From the NCBI GenBank assembly GCA_947589015.1, contig CANPZF010000009.1, forward strand, positions 1 through 63,934: a DNA stretch of 63,934 bases, read 5' to 3'. Shown one piece after another: positions 8,510-17,634 of this stretch (position 1 is its first letter; each line of letters opens with the position of its first letter). This DNA is from an uncultured Clostridia bacterium. Its GTDB lineage: Bacteria; Bacillota; Clostridia; TANB77; CAG-508. Below the pieces are notes generated by a model. That model was not told where the DNA came from. It ran no database searches and was given only the letters and a program-made list of their open reading frames with translations. Position numbers and translations under genes: made by a program.

Positions 8510-9523
8510 TTATCTTGAATTTTCCTCATTATTCTCATTTTTTAATTCTATTAAATATGTATCAATATACTCCCTTACAACTTCATCTGGATGATGCATT
8601 TCATATTCATTATCTATGTGAATCACCATATAATCTAATCTATTGTCAAAATCAATGTCTTGTGTATTTTCATCTATAACCTTATATAATTCTACAAAAT
8701 ACCCACCCTTATTCTCATCACAATCATCCATAACTGTATAATATATTCCTTTGTAGGTATTACTTCCAAAATCAGGGCATGTATTTTTTATACCTTCTTC
8801 GTAAATATCAGGATATTTTTTTATGAATTTTATAAATTCTTTTGCACCACTAATATTCTCTACTCCTCGTTTATTAATTAATTCTTGATATTCACTTATT
8901 CTTATTATTTCTGGAGATTGAAGCAAATTTCCCAATCTTTTTTCGTATATAATAGTTCCCATTTTACAATTAAAATTCATATATTCTGAATATATTTCTC
9001 CCAAGCCTTCTTTAACATTATGAACAGGTATAATTTCATATATTCCTTTAGCTATTTCTTTTGGTCTTATTATCTTTCTTCTTTCTTTTTCAACCAAGTC
9101 AACAACAAATTCATTTCTTTCATCTATTAATTTTTTTAGTTTCGGCTTTAATTCGTTATACATTTTTTTGCTTTCATCTTCTGTTAGATCTTCATATTCA
9201 TCAAATCTATTTGCTATAGAAAAGGCTTTACTATTAAGTTTTTGATATTCTTTTATAATATCAATAAAATTTTGATCATCCATAGCTTTGTTTATTGCTC
9301 TAAAATAAGGAATAATACTTTTATGGTTTCCTCTTAATTCACAGTAAGAAAAACACATGTCTATAATTTCTTTATCTAATCCTCTTTGTCCATTTTCATT
9401 ATATGTTTTAGTTAAAGAATCCACTTTAACACTTGTATAAGGTAATGAATCATTACTACTATGTGTACTAATATATACCCCATCTTTTTTTATTGTAATT
9501 CTATCAATAAGTTCTGAAGACAT
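8510..9523 (-). CDS. hypothetical protein (337 aa)
   Basis: The start at 9523 (MSSELIDR) is fixed by AAGGAGG seven bases upstream; the longer frame to 9601 has no such signal. Soluble; it contains an N-terminal KKDGVYIST strand motif and ends in NENNEENSR. No family recognised. Confidence 0.82.
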   Translation of the reverse strand: MSSELIDRITIKKDGVYISTHSSNDSLPYTSVKVDSLTKTYNENGQRGLDKEIIDMCFSYCELRGNHKSIIPYFRAINKAMDDQNFIDIIKEYQKLNSKAFSIANRFDEYEDLTEDESKKMYNELKPKLKKLIDERNEFVVDLVEKERRKIIRPKEIAKGIYEIIPVHNVKEGLGEIYSEYMNFNCKMGTIIYEKRLGNLLQSPEIIRISEYQELINKRGVENISGAKEFIKFIKKYPDIYEEGIKNTCPDFGSNTYKGIYYTVMDDCDENKGGYFVELYKVIDENTQDIDFDNRLDYMVIHIDNEYEMHHPDEVVREYIDTYLIELKNENNEENSR

Positions 9524-9539
9524 AAAATTTCCTCCTTTA

Positions 9540-10265
9540 TTATAATTGTAGACTTTCATTTTGATGCTCATATTCAGATATTCTTTCTTTATCTTTTTCA
9601 ATTTCTTCTATTGAATTATTTCTTTCATTTTCATTAATACTTTGATTATTTTCGTAATATTTAATTATTTCATCAAGATATTGCTTTATCTCTGTGGTAT
9701 TTCCATAACAAAATGCATCAATAAAATCATATATTTCATACATACCATTTTCTTTATAATCATCATAATATTTTTCATATAATTCAACTCCTAAATCTCC
9801 CATTTCATTCTGTATTTGACAAATATTTTCGTCACCTACTGTTGTTTCTATTCCATAAAAATGTGACAATTTTGATTTAATAGATTCCATACTTTCTTTT
9901 GAAAAGCTAGGTTGTTCATCTAAAATCTTAATATTTTCTTTAAATTCAAAACCATACTCATTATCAATAAAAATTTCCTTAACTTGACCTTGTTTTTTTA
10001 AGATATTATATGCATTTTCAAAATCTTTCTTATTATCAAAAACATACAAATATTTATTTAAGCCAATTAATCTTTTTTCTTTATAGTTGATTTCGTTTTC
10101 GCCTTCAATTATTTTATTTACGAAATAATCTGCCATACTTTCATTTAAGTTTTGCATATTTGCATACATTTCATTTTCTTTATCTGATAGTTGTTCTTCA
10201 TTAGGAGCTTCTTGTAATTCATTATTTATTAAGTTAAAAATTTGTACTAAATTTTTTTCACTCAT
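9540..10265 (-). CDS. hypothetical protein (241 aa)
   Basis: Start ATG overlaps the stop of the upstream gene (ATGA). Predicted helical and soluble. Unlike most neighbours its last residues (EYEHQNESLQL) are only mildly acidic. No family recognised. Confidence 0.8.
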   Translation of the reverse strand: MSEKNLVQIFNLINNELQEAPNEEQLSDKENEMYANMQNLNESMADYFVNKIIEGENEINYKEKRLIGLNKYLYVFDNKKDFENAYNILKKQGQVKEIFIDNEYGFEFKENIKILDEQPSFSKESMESIKSKLSHFYGIETTVGDENICQIQNEMGDLGVELYEKYYDDYKENGMYEIYDFIDAFCYGNTTEIKQYLDEIIKYYENNQSINENERNNSIEEIEKDKERISEYEHQNESLQL

Positions 10266-11458
10266 GACATAATTTCCTCACTTTCTTCTTCCTCTTCACC
10301 TTTAAGCATATAGTATATTTTTTGAAGTTCATTATCTCCTGTTTCTTGTACTATTTCTTTTATGTCTTCTATTGTATTAGCTGTTTCTAATTCTTTAATC
10401 TGCTCATATTGTTTCCATAAATTTGTAAATTCTTTTGAATACCATTCTGGATATTCTTTTTTTTCCTCTTTTATCTCTCCTTGTTCTATTTTCAAATTTC
10501 TACTTTCAATCCATTCTATTTCATTAATACAACTCTCTAAATAACTTGGCATATTCATAGAAATTTTATAGTCTAAACTATGTTGATAGTTGTTAAAATC
10601 TTCCCTTAAATTTTTTTTCATATCATCTATTTTAAATAATAAGCAATCTTCTGCTGTCTTCTGTATTTGATTTTTTAAATTCATTAAGTTCTCACATGTA
10701 ATTGGTAGTTCTGACCTATTAAAAAGTAATGAATCTATATCTTGTATTTTATATTTATCATCTATATCTAATCTTATTTCATTATGTATTGAAGATAAAA
10801 AATCCCTTGATTTATCTACTTTTATTTTATTTCCATCTTTGAATAATATTGTAATACTCTTTTTATCTTTCAAAAAATCATTTATTTTTGACATCTCCAT
10901 AATAAATTGTGGAGCTATATTTTTTTGTATCTCCAATAATATTAAATTTGCATTAATTGCTCTGTCAAAATATCCTTTTTTATACATTTCTTCTAAATTA
11001 TCTAATTTTTCAGTATACGGATCAAAAATTAATTTGCTTCCATCATTAAAATCGCAAACCATTTTGTTTGAAGAATTAATTTTGGTATAATAATTACATT
11101 TATATTCGGCATCTTCTTCTAATGTTTCTATATTTTTAATATCAAATTCATTATATAAATTATATCTTGAATAATTATCATTTAATAATAATCTCATAGC
11201 CTTTTCCCTTATGAATCTATTGATTGAATTTCTTATTAATGATGTATATTCTATAACATAATAATTTTTTAATAATTCTTTTTCATATTTTTTATTATGT
11301 TCATAAGCATTATCAAAATCATATCTACTGTGAACATATAGTGTATCTTCTTTTCCATCCATATAAAAATAATTAAATCTATCATCAATAACAGGATGTA
11401 AATCCATATTATCTTCTTGCTCAGAAATAAAATTAAATTTACCAATTTTTATTTTCAT
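10262..11458 (-). CDS. hypothetical protein with acidic tail (398 aa)
   Basis: I prefer ATG 11458 (MKIKIGKF), 11 bases after AAGGA, over a GTG three codons earlier that is too close to it. Soluble, long helical central part, tail EEEEESEEIMS. ATGA overlap with the next gene shows translational coupling. No family recognised. Confidence 0.82.
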   Translation of the reverse strand: MKIKIGKFNFISEQEDNMDLHPVIDDRFNYFYMDGKEDTLYVHSRYDFDNAYEHNKKYEKELLKNYYVIEYTSLIRNSINRFIREKAMRLLLNDNYSRYNLYNEFDIKNIETLEEDAEYKCNYYTKINSSNKMVCDFNDGSKLIFDPYTEKLDNLEEMYKKGYFDRAINANLILLEIQKNIAPQFIMEMSKINDFLKDKKSITILFKDGNKIKVDKSRDFLSSIHNEIRLDIDDKYKIQDIDSLLFNRSELPITCENLMNLKNQIQKTAEDCLLFKIDDMKKNLREDFNNYQHSLDYKISMNMPSYLESCINEIEWIESRNLKIEQGEIKEEKKEYPEWYSKEFTNLWKQYEQIKELETANTIEDIKEIVQETGDNELQKIYYMLKGEEEEESEEIMS

Positions 11459-11472
11459 AGTTATCACATTCC

Positions 11473-11751
11473 TTACTCTATTTCTTCTATTTCTTCCAGT
11501 TCATTATCTTTTATACATTCTGTTATTTCATCTTGTATCAAACTGTCTAAATAATTATTAAAATCTTCATCGTTTCGTACTGCATATGCAATATCATCCA
11601 ACATATCTTCTGTGAATTTATTGCTTTCAAGTAGTTCTTCGTGTGATACCTCAATTAAATTTAATACTGTTGATTTAATGCTATCATGATAGTTAGATTC
11701 AAGATTCTCTCTATATTCATTAATATTTTTATTGTTTATAATATTACTCAT
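11473..11751 (-). CDS. hypothetical small acidic protein (92 aa)
   Basis: Small, very acidic over most of its length, ending ELEEIEEIE. No membrane segment or known motif. It is followed closely by the gene starting at 11458. Confidence 0.78.
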   Translation of the reverse strand: MSNIINNKNINEYRENLESNYHDSIKSTVLNLIEVSHEELLESNKFTEDMLDDIAYAVRNDEDFNNYLDSLIQDEITECIKDNELEEIEEIE

Positions 11752-11773
11752 AACTTAAAATCCTTTCTTATAT

Positions 11774-12169
11774 TTATAATTCTTCTTCGTTATCTTCTAC
11801 AACTTGTTCTATATTATTTTCTAAACATGGTTCGAGCAATTTTTCTAAATAATTCACTAATTCATTCTGATTCTTAAACTTTGCAAATGTATGACTTTCA
11901 CTATATGCTATAGAATTTACAGGTAAATCCAATCTAGCAGTATCAATTCCTAAAGTTCCAAAATCTTGATAAATCCATATCCTTTTATTTAAAATTGAAC
12001 TTTCTGCTATTATCCATAAAGGTCGGTTTTTATCTACATAGTCTGGATTAGTTTTATACCAAGTAGAATGATCTGAAATGGTATCCAAATCTGCTGTAAA
12101 AAGCAACTTATATATTTCTTTAAATCTCCTTTTGTAAAAATTTCCTTTTAAATTATATAATCTTCTCAT
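11774..12169 (-). CDS. hypothetical protein (131 aa)
   Basis: Basic N-terminus (MRRLYNLKGNFYKRRF), aromatic-rich centre (RPLWIIAE, RIWIYQDFG) and an acidic end (VVEDNEEEL). ATGA overlap with the upstream OB-fold-like gene. No family recognised. Confidence 0.8.
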   Translation of the reverse strand: MRRLYNLKGNFYKRRFKEIYKLLFTADLDTISDHSTWYKTNPDYVDKNRPLWIIAESSILNKRIWIYQDFGTLGIDTARLDLPVNSIAYSESHTFAKFKNQNELVNYLEKLLEPCLENNIEQVVEDNEEEL

Positions 12170-12831
12170 AATTCTTCCTCTAATTCATATTTCATTAAAT
12201 TTTGCTTATAGAATATGGTTTCTTCTTCTTTTACATCTAATGAACTACAATGATTACAAAATAACTGTATATTTAATTTTTCAACTAATGGCATATAATG
12301 ATTTTTAAAATTATTCCATCTATTATATTCATTTCGAATCCATTGTTTTTCTTCTGTACTTGCATCCTCTAACATATCTTTTCTTGCTTCTGCCTGGTAA
12401 TCACTTTCTGCAACTAAGTCAGCTAGAGTCCATTTTTCAGGATATGCTTCAGGGCTTTCTAACTTTGCTCCATTGCTTCTTGCTGTGAGATTATCTATTA
12501 CTAAATATTCCCTCCCAGTATGTAGAGCAATATCATTAAACCATTTTTTTGCTTTTTCAAATTCTTTATTAAAATCTTTATTGTACTTTATATTTGAAAT
12601 AAATCTTATTTTTGTAGCTTCCAATAAGTCATCAAACAGTTCTCTAACTTCTACATCTACCTTTTGTCCTAATTTATATAGTTCGTAGTCATTTGTAACA
12701 AGTCTTGTAATTGCAATATTATAAATATTTTTATTATCATCTTCTACTTTAAACCTAAAATAGCTTTCATTTGTATCTTCTATTTTGTCATATCTTGGTT
12801 CATCAATTATTGTTCCAACAATATTTTTCAT
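12166..12831 (-). CDS. putative OB-fold (single-stranded-DNA-binding-like) protein (221 aa)
   Basis: The first 75 residues (MKNIVGTIIDEPRYDK, FRFKVEDDNKNIYNIAI, GQKVDVEV, ATKIRFI) have the strand pattern of a single-strand-binding OB fold. A helical domain follows, with two Cys near the end (CNHCSS). It could act on single-stranded DNA during transfer, but this rests on strand pattern alone. Tail acidic (ELEEEL). Confidence 0.6.
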   Translation of the reverse strand: MKNIVGTIIDEPRYDKIEDTNESYFRFKVEDDNKNIYNIAITRLVTNDYELYKLGQKVDVEVRELFDDLLEATKIRFISNIKYNKDFNKEFEKAKKWFNDIALHTGREYLVIDNLTARSNGAKLESPEAYPEKWTLADLVAESDYQAEARKDMLEDASTEEKQWIRNEYNRWNNFKNHYMPLVEKLNIQLFCNHCSSLDVKEEETIFYKQNLMKYELEEEL

Positions 12832-12870
12832 ATTACATCAGTCTCCTTTTTACTAAAGTTACCCTATATA

Positions 12871-13236
12871 TTATCGTTCTTCTTCATTTTCTAACTGTGG
12901 AATATTTTCTATTCCTAACTTACATATTTCATTATCAGTTAATCCAATAATATTTTTTAAAGCATTATAAAAATCTTTGTCATCGTAAGTATGTTCAAAG
13001 ACATAGTCAATTAGTTCATCAAATATTTCATCTTTTCTTTTGTCAGATATATAATTTGGATCGTTAATATCATTAAATGATAGCTCCCTCGTTTCAGGCT
13101 CAATACCATCTAAAATATAATCACCATCATAGTAACCTTTTTCTGCTAAATATTCTGCTTGTTCTCTATTTTCCGCCTCAATTTCAAATGTATCTTTTAA
13201 GACTTCTTTTATTTCTATATTAAATAATTTTTTCAC
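12871..13236 (-). CDS. DpnD/PcfM-like protein (121 aa)
   Basis: N-terminus FNIEIKEVLKDTFEIEAENREQAE then a G-D-Y-I-L-D motif, the same layout as the gene at 2244-2879, so the two are paralogues of the DpnD/PcfM family. The C-terminal half is a helical extension ending LENEEER. Function unknown. Confidence 0.72.
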   Translation of the reverse strand: MKKLFNIEIKEVLKDTFEIEAENREQAEYLAEKGYYDGDYILDGIEPETRELSFNDINDPNYISDKRKDEIFDELIDYVFEHTYDDKDFYNALKNIIGLTDNEICKLGIENIPQLENEEER

Positions 13237-13245
13237 TTTATACTC

Positions 13246-13950
13246 CTATTCTTCCAATTCTTCTTGTTCTTCTTGCTCTTCCTGGTTTGTAATTTCGTTC
13301 AAATGATATTTATCCCAAACATATCCCATAACATCTTCATACATACCTGAAGCATAGGTAAAACATTCATCAATCATATCCGAATATTCTTTTCTCCAAT
13401 CTATTAATATATTTATTAATGGATCATTAGTCAGCTCATATAACTTTTTTAATGCTTTTTCATCGTTTTCTTCCATGAATATTTCAACTATTTCTACTAA
13501 TTCTTGATTTATATATTGTGCTTCAATTATTTCATCCAAATTTAATTTCTCATTAAAATCTAATTGTACAATTTCATCTGTTAAAATTTTACTAATATTA
13601 TCTGGATAAATATAAACATTGTTCTTACTAACTTCAATTGGTTGGTTTTGATTGTTTTTATCAATAGGCTGAATTATAGTAACAAGCAAAGATTTATAGT
13701 TTAAATCAAAATATTTATTATCTGGATATTTAACATTAAAATTTTCGTTATGTCCTTTTAATTTTTTGCATAACATTTCGATATTATCACCATTATCATT
13801 AGCAGTTTCAACTATATTTTCTAATTCTCTAAATTCGTCTTGTGCTAACTTTATAGCTTTTATAATATCTCTAGGTTTTATTTTTAAGTTTCTTAAATAT
13901 TCCTTATCTTTCATTATAGATATAACTTTTTTTATATCTTGTTCAAGCAC
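13246..13950 (-). CDS. hypothetical protein (234 aa)
   Basis: GTG start at 13950 with AAGGAGG nine bases upstream. Mixed alpha/beta; contains LLVTIIQPIDK and VYIYPDN strands. Ends with a strongly acidic, Gln-interrupted tail (QEEQEEQEELEE). No family recognised. Confidence 0.8.
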   Translation of the reverse strand: MLEQDIKKVISIMKDKEYLRNLKIKPRDIIKAIKLAQDEFRELENIVETANDNGDNIEMLCKKLKGHNENFNVKYPDNKYFDLNYKSLLVTIIQPIDKNNQNQPIEVSKNNVYIYPDNISKILTDEIVQLDFNEKLNLDEIIEAQYINQELVEIVEIFMEENDEKALKKLYELTNDPLINILIDWRKEYSDMIDECFTYASGMYEDVMGYVWDKYHLNEITNQEEQEEQEELEE

Positions 13951-13967
13951 AATTTATTCCTCCTTTT

Positions 13968-14531
13968 TTATTCATTTACTAATTCTTCATTTCTACCATT
14001 GATAAACATATCGTCAGAAAAGTCCTCTAAGTATTCTTCAAGCCAACCATCTGATATTAATGAACTAACATATTGCCAGTCTACCTCTTCGAATAAATCT
14101 TCTGCCATATCTTCTATTTTTTTATCGGCAACTTTATTTAGATCCACACCATTTTCTCTTAAATAATCTATTACTTCTTCACAAATTCCTTCAAAAGAGA
14201 TTCCTGCTTCATTTATGTTTGTTCCATCATATTCCGACACATAGCAAATTCCTTCTCTTTTATAAAAATTCTCATAGTTTTTATATATATAGCCTTGCCT
14301 ATAATGTTCTTTTTCAATTGTTCCATCCTCTAGTACCTTACCGACTTCGTGACACATTATACTTTCCAAAAAACTTTTTATTTGATTTATTTGTGTATCT
14401 CTATTAAAGTAAAAATTCTTTACTTTAATAATCTCATTATCTTTATTTATATAAACATTAAATACATTTTTGTCAGCATGTCCGTTTTGAAAACTCGCAA
14501 TAGAAATCTCTAATTTTGAACATATCAACAT
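13968..14531 (-). CDS. hypothetical protein (187 aa)
   Basis: Overlaps the end of the upstream gene by 59 nt. The ATG at 14531 has AAGGA only two bases before it; a TTG at 14528 would be better spaced. The N-terminal part (KLEISIASFQNGHADKNV) is beta-rich, and the C-terminal part contains DLFEEVDWQYVSSLI, a helix seen in theta/antirestriction-type small proteins. No firm assignment. The end is mildly acidic. Confidence 0.7.
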   Translation of the reverse strand: MLICSKLEISIASFQNGHADKNVFNVYINKDNEIIKVKNFYFNRDTQINQIKSFLESIMCHEVGKVLEDGTIEKEHYRQGYIYKNYENFYKREGICYVSEYDGTNINEAGISFEGICEEVIDYLRENGVDLNKVADKKIEDMAEDLFEEVDWQYVSSLISDGWLEEYLEDFSDDMFINGRNEELVNE

Positions 14532-15219
14532 ATTCCTTATTTTCTGTTGCTCTATCTATTCGTTCTATTAATTCTTTATAAGTAGTTCCTAATGTTTTAG
14601 CAACATCATCTATATCTCTATCATTTTTTAAAATATCTTTTGCTTCATTTTTATAATCTTCAAAGTTTTTACATTTAAAAAATGCCCACGCACCATAACC
14701 ACATTCAAGCATTACACTTGCTATATCCATTGAAATTTGTCTACCAAATTCTTCAAATGTCATTGCTTCATCTTTTTCATAATCTTCTTTTATAAGATCT
14801 TTAGCAATTAATAAATCTCCCTCATTTTCTTGTAATTCATTTATAAATTGTATTCTTTTTGATAACTCATCTTTTCTTTCTTCCTGATTAATTTCTTTTT
14901 TTACTACATTACATATTTCTTCAATTTTTTTAAACTCGTCAACAGAAAATTTATAATCTAAATTTATTGGATTTTTATAGTTAGGTATATATCTTAAAGT
15001 AGAATCTTTATAGTTATCCAATACTGTTAAAATATCAAAAGCAGCATTTGAATAATCTTCTTCCTCTTCAACATTTTTACACATTTTAATAATTTCTTCG
15101 GTCTTACTGTTTGGTATTATTTCACAAGAAATAGACACAACTTCTTCTCCTTGATTATATTTCAGATTCTTTAAGCCATTTATATTACTTTCAGTTTGTT
15201 CATTATTATGAGATGTCAT
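14473..15219 (-). CDS. hypothetical protein (248 aa)
   Basis: ATGA overlap with the upstream gene and a GAGGAGGAAG ribosome binding site made by that gene's Glu tail. Helical and soluble; contains YGAWAFFKCKNFEDYKNEA. It ends CEFSKRTC with no acidic tail, one of the few exceptions in this operon. No family recognised. Confidence 0.78.
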   Translation of the reverse strand: MTSHNNEQTESNINGLKNLKYNQGEEVVSISCEIIPNSKTEEIIKMCKNVEEEEDYSNAAFDILTVLDNYKDSTLRYIPNYKNPINLDYKFSVDEFKKIEEICNVVKKEINQEERKDELSKRIQFINELQENEGDLLIAKDLIKEDYEKDEAMTFEEFGRQISMDIASVMLECGYGAWAFFKCKNFEDYKNEAKDILKNDRDIDDVAKTLGTTYKELIERIDRATENKEYVDMFKIRDFYCEFSKRTC

Positions 15220-15506
15220 AAAGTTTCTTCCTCCTCTTCTTTTTCTGCAAAGTTCTCAAATTCGAGAGACATACCTTTATAATTAATAAATTTTTTATAT
15301 AGCTGTATTGTTTTTTTCATATCTTCTTTTAATCCATAATCTCTTTGTTCTTCAAGTTTGCTAATTTCATCTTGAATTTTATACATTTTATTCTTTATTT
15401 TTCTTGCTTCTTTGTTCATATCTGCTTCTAAATAATTAATATATTCTTTATCCAATTCATCATATTGATTTATTAAATCACTAATGTTTTTATCGAAATC
15501 ATTCAT
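15216..15506 (-). CDS. hypothetical coiled-coil protein (96 aa)
   Basis: Almost entirely predicted coiled coil (heptad-like I/L spacing through residues 5-75), acidic tail EKEEEEETL. Start ATG 15506 after AAGGGG. It sits just after the radical SAM gene in the operon. Confidence 0.8.
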   Translation of the reverse strand: MNDFDKNISDLINQYDELDKEYINYLEADMNKEARKIKNKMYKIQDEISKLEEQRDYGLKEDMKKTIQLYKKFINYKGMSLEFENFAEKEEEEETL

Positions 15507-15527
15507 TTTTATCCCCTTATATTGTTT

Positions 15528-16368
15528 CTATACTTTTCTTAAATTACAGCAGTCATCTTTATTAACATTTATATTTTTCTTCCAATATAAATAATGATTA
15601 GTTACATCCTCACAAATTGTCATTTCTTTATAATTTTTTATTTTTTTTAACATTTTAATCTTATCTTTTAACTGCAAATGTGAATATCCACTTTGTTTCA
15701 AAGTATATTTTGAATAATCAATATTGAACCATCTTTTTATCCATGAATTAACTCTTAAAAATTCAACTAATATTTTGTCACATTTAATGTTGTTTAATAT
15801 GTCAAAATCAATAAATTCCTCAATAAATGGAGATAATCGTACCTGTACATCAAATCCAAGTTTTTGTAATTTTTCAATTGCTTCTATCCTTTTAGATGGA
15901 ATTGTTGCTTTTTCATATTTTAGAGAAAATTTATCATCTGTTGTGGTAACTGTTATCTGAATATGAGCTAATCTTTTATCTAATATTTTTATATATTCAT
16001 CACTTGCTATCAAATTAGATTTAGTTACAATTAAATAACCAATCCCATATTTATTTAATAATTTAATAGTATTATAAGTAACTTTATATTTGCTTTCTAT
16101 TGGCTGAAAGCAATCAGTCATACCTCCAAGCCTCAAAATCATTCCTTTAGGTAATTTTTTTATTTTTCTTTCAATCTTATCAATATCTGCAACACTAGGT
16201 TCATTAGGATTCCATAAATTTCTAAAATCTAGCAAAGATTTTGCATAACAATATTTGCAATCGTGTTGACATCCACAGCCATAAGTATCCAGCCTTGTTG
16301 GGTATCTACACTTACTCCCTTCATTTCCATTTACTGTCTTATAAAAACTTTTAAATTCTTTGCTTCAA
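15528..16368 (-). pseudogene. radical SAM protein of the spore-photoproduct-lyase-like group, frame break at the start
   Basis: The frame contains GCGCQHDCKYCYA, the CxxxCxxC cluster that binds a [4Fe-4S] cluster and S-adenosylmethionine, then DFRNLWNP and a TIM-barrel-like remainder as in SPL-type radical SAM proteins of mobile elements. The best start is a TTG at 16366-16368 behind AGGAGG. From it the frame stops after five codons, and one extra base (or two missing) after the second codon restores the frame (Lys-Glu-Phe-Lys-Ser-Phe-Tyr). No in-frame start exists between an upstream TGA and the Cys motif. CGG is not involved here. The gene may be a recent pseudogene, use an odd start, or contain a sequencing error. 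With one base removed the length is 280 codons. Confidence 0.72.
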
Positions 16369-16380
16369 CTCTTCCTCCTA

Positions 16381-16460
16381 TATTATAATGGTTGCAAAGG
16401 AAGGTACTGCCCCTTCATCACCAGCAAAGCAGACTGGTATGTTCTTTACACCACATTGCG
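16381..16460. other. G+C-richer segment between leader hairpin and radical SAM gene
   Basis: About 70 bp (16390-16460) of roughly balanced base composition inside otherwise very AT-rich DNA. It contains short inverted repeats (CCAG/CTGG, AAGG/CCTT). It can be read without stops for 34 codons on the plus strand from ATG 16389 and for over 25 codons on the minus strand. It may be a structured RNA or the remnant of a short gene; I cannot name it. Confidence 0.4.
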
Positions 16461-16466
16461 ATAATA

Positions 16467-16508
16467 AAAAAACTTATAAGTTGCTCTTTTAAGCAATTTA
16501 TAAGTTTT
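16467..16508 (-). terminator. leader hairpin after promoter P2
   Basis: Inverted repeat AAAACTTATAAATTGCTT / AAGAGCAACTTATAAGTTTT followed by T's, beginning at the expected transcription start of P2. Same arrangement as at the other element promoters. Confidence 0.75.
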
Positions 16509-16517
16509 GATATTACC

Positions 16518-16564
16518 ATCATAATATTTTATGAAACTCTTTTCAATTCCCAAAAATTTCCCTA
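16518..16564 (-). promoter_or_regulatory. element promoter P2 with GGGAA-repeat operator
   Basis: -35 TTGAAA (16541-16546), 17-bp spacer, -10 TATGAT (16518-16523). The motif TAGGGAAATTTTTGGGAATTG (16544-16564) overlaps both the -35 and the stop codon of the preceding gene. It drives the long operon leading to 5862. Confidence 0.88.
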
Positions 16565-17164
16565 TGGTTGTGTTTCTTCTTCTTCATCTATTTCTTGCAT
16601 TTCTGATTCATCTAGTTCATTAGAATATTTTTCTATATATTCTCTATTTTCAATAAAATATTCTGCCAATTTGTCTTTCATAAATTTTTCTAGTTCATCT
16701 ACACTATTCAAATTTTTTATTTCAATTACTTCAGCATCAGAATTTTCCCAAATATCATTGAAATCCTTTTTAGAGTGTATACTGTATGTCAAGTTAAATT
16801 CTTCATCATATACACCTAAATAAACACTAATAGAATGTATTTCATCTTCTATACATGCTAAATCATATGCTCGATTATAATCTAATTTATCCATATTTCC
16901 TTCTTTAATTTCTTCAAAAGAATGACCATTACATAATTTGAATTTTGAACGAGTATTTATTGCAGATCTAACATTTTTAGTCAATGCCATTTTATCTAAA
17001 ATGTCAGTAATTTTGTCTTCCAACTCAAAATATTCTGTTCCATATATTGCTGCTTCTTCTTCATTTCCTTCTCTATCTCTACTTGGCAATTTTATATTAT
17101 ATCTATCTAGTAATTTCTCAAATTCATCAATAATTTTAATCGCTACTTTTCTATGAAATTCCAT
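16562..17164 (-). CDS. hypothetical acidic-tailed protein (200 aa)
   Basis: Start ATG 17164 with GAGGAGG upstream; the stop of the previous gene lies inside this signal. Soluble, with GREGNEEEA-like and helix-rich parts; tail IDEEEETQP. Last gene of its operon, directly abutting P2. No family recognised. Confidence 0.82.
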   Translation of the reverse strand: MEFHRKVAIKIIDEFEKLLDRYNIKLPSRDREGNEEEAAIYGTEYFELEDKITDILDKMALTKNVRSAINTRSKFKLCNGHSFEEIKEGNMDKLDYNRAYDLACIEDEIHSISVYLGVYDEEFNLTYSIHSKKDFNDIWENSDAEVIEIKNLNSVDELEKFMKDKLAEYFIENREYIEKYSNELDESEMQEIDEEEETQP

Positions 17165-17165
17165 T

Positions 17166-17564
17166 TTATAATGCCTCCTCATTTTCTAAATTACTTATAT
17201 TAACAGCTTTATTATCAACAAAATTTTCTATAGTTTCATTTTTTTCATTTTTATACGCACTATAAATTACATTTTCCACACTATAATCTAAATCATAGCA
17301 ATGCTCTTTATTCTCGTCATCTAATTCATCATAAAATTCTTCACTAAGATATGTTTCTGACAATATTCCATAAGTATTGACTACCCCAGCATTTATATAA
17401 TTTTCTATAAAACTTTTTGCTTCATCCTGCTTTTTGCAAAATATAAAATCTTCATCATAGTATGCATTTTTATGATCCCAAACTTGACTGTATGATTCAT
17501 ATTCTGGATCATCTTTACTAAGTAAAACACCAACCTCAACTTGATAAACTTTAAATAATTTCAT
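17166..17564 (-). CDS. hypothetical protein (132 aa)
   Basis: Start at 17564 (MKLFKVYQVEVG), after GAGAGG; the longer frame to 17651 runs through a hairpin and is rejected. The beginning recalls DpnD/PcfM-like strands but the rest differs. Tail SNLENEEAL. No family recognised. Confidence 0.78.
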   Translation of the reverse strand: MKLFKVYQVEVGVLLSKDDPEYESYSQVWDHKNAYYDEDFIFCKKQDEAKSFIENYINAGVVNTYGILSETYLSEEFYDELDDENKEHCYDLDYSVENVIYSAYKNEKNETIENFVDNKAVNISNLENEEAL

Positions 17565-17603
17565 TATTATAGAACCTCTCTTCCTATTACTAATTTGCAA
17601 ATA

Positions 17604-17632
17604 GTAAAGAGCAGTAAATACTGCCCTTTTCA
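17604..17632 (-). terminator. hairpin between the Ig-repeat gene and the next gene
   Basis: AAAGGGCAGTA / TACTGCTCTTT with a two-base loop just after the stop at 17635. The following T-tract is weak, so it may reduce rather than end transcription into the two small genes behind. Confidence 0.55.
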
Positions 17633-17634
17633 AT

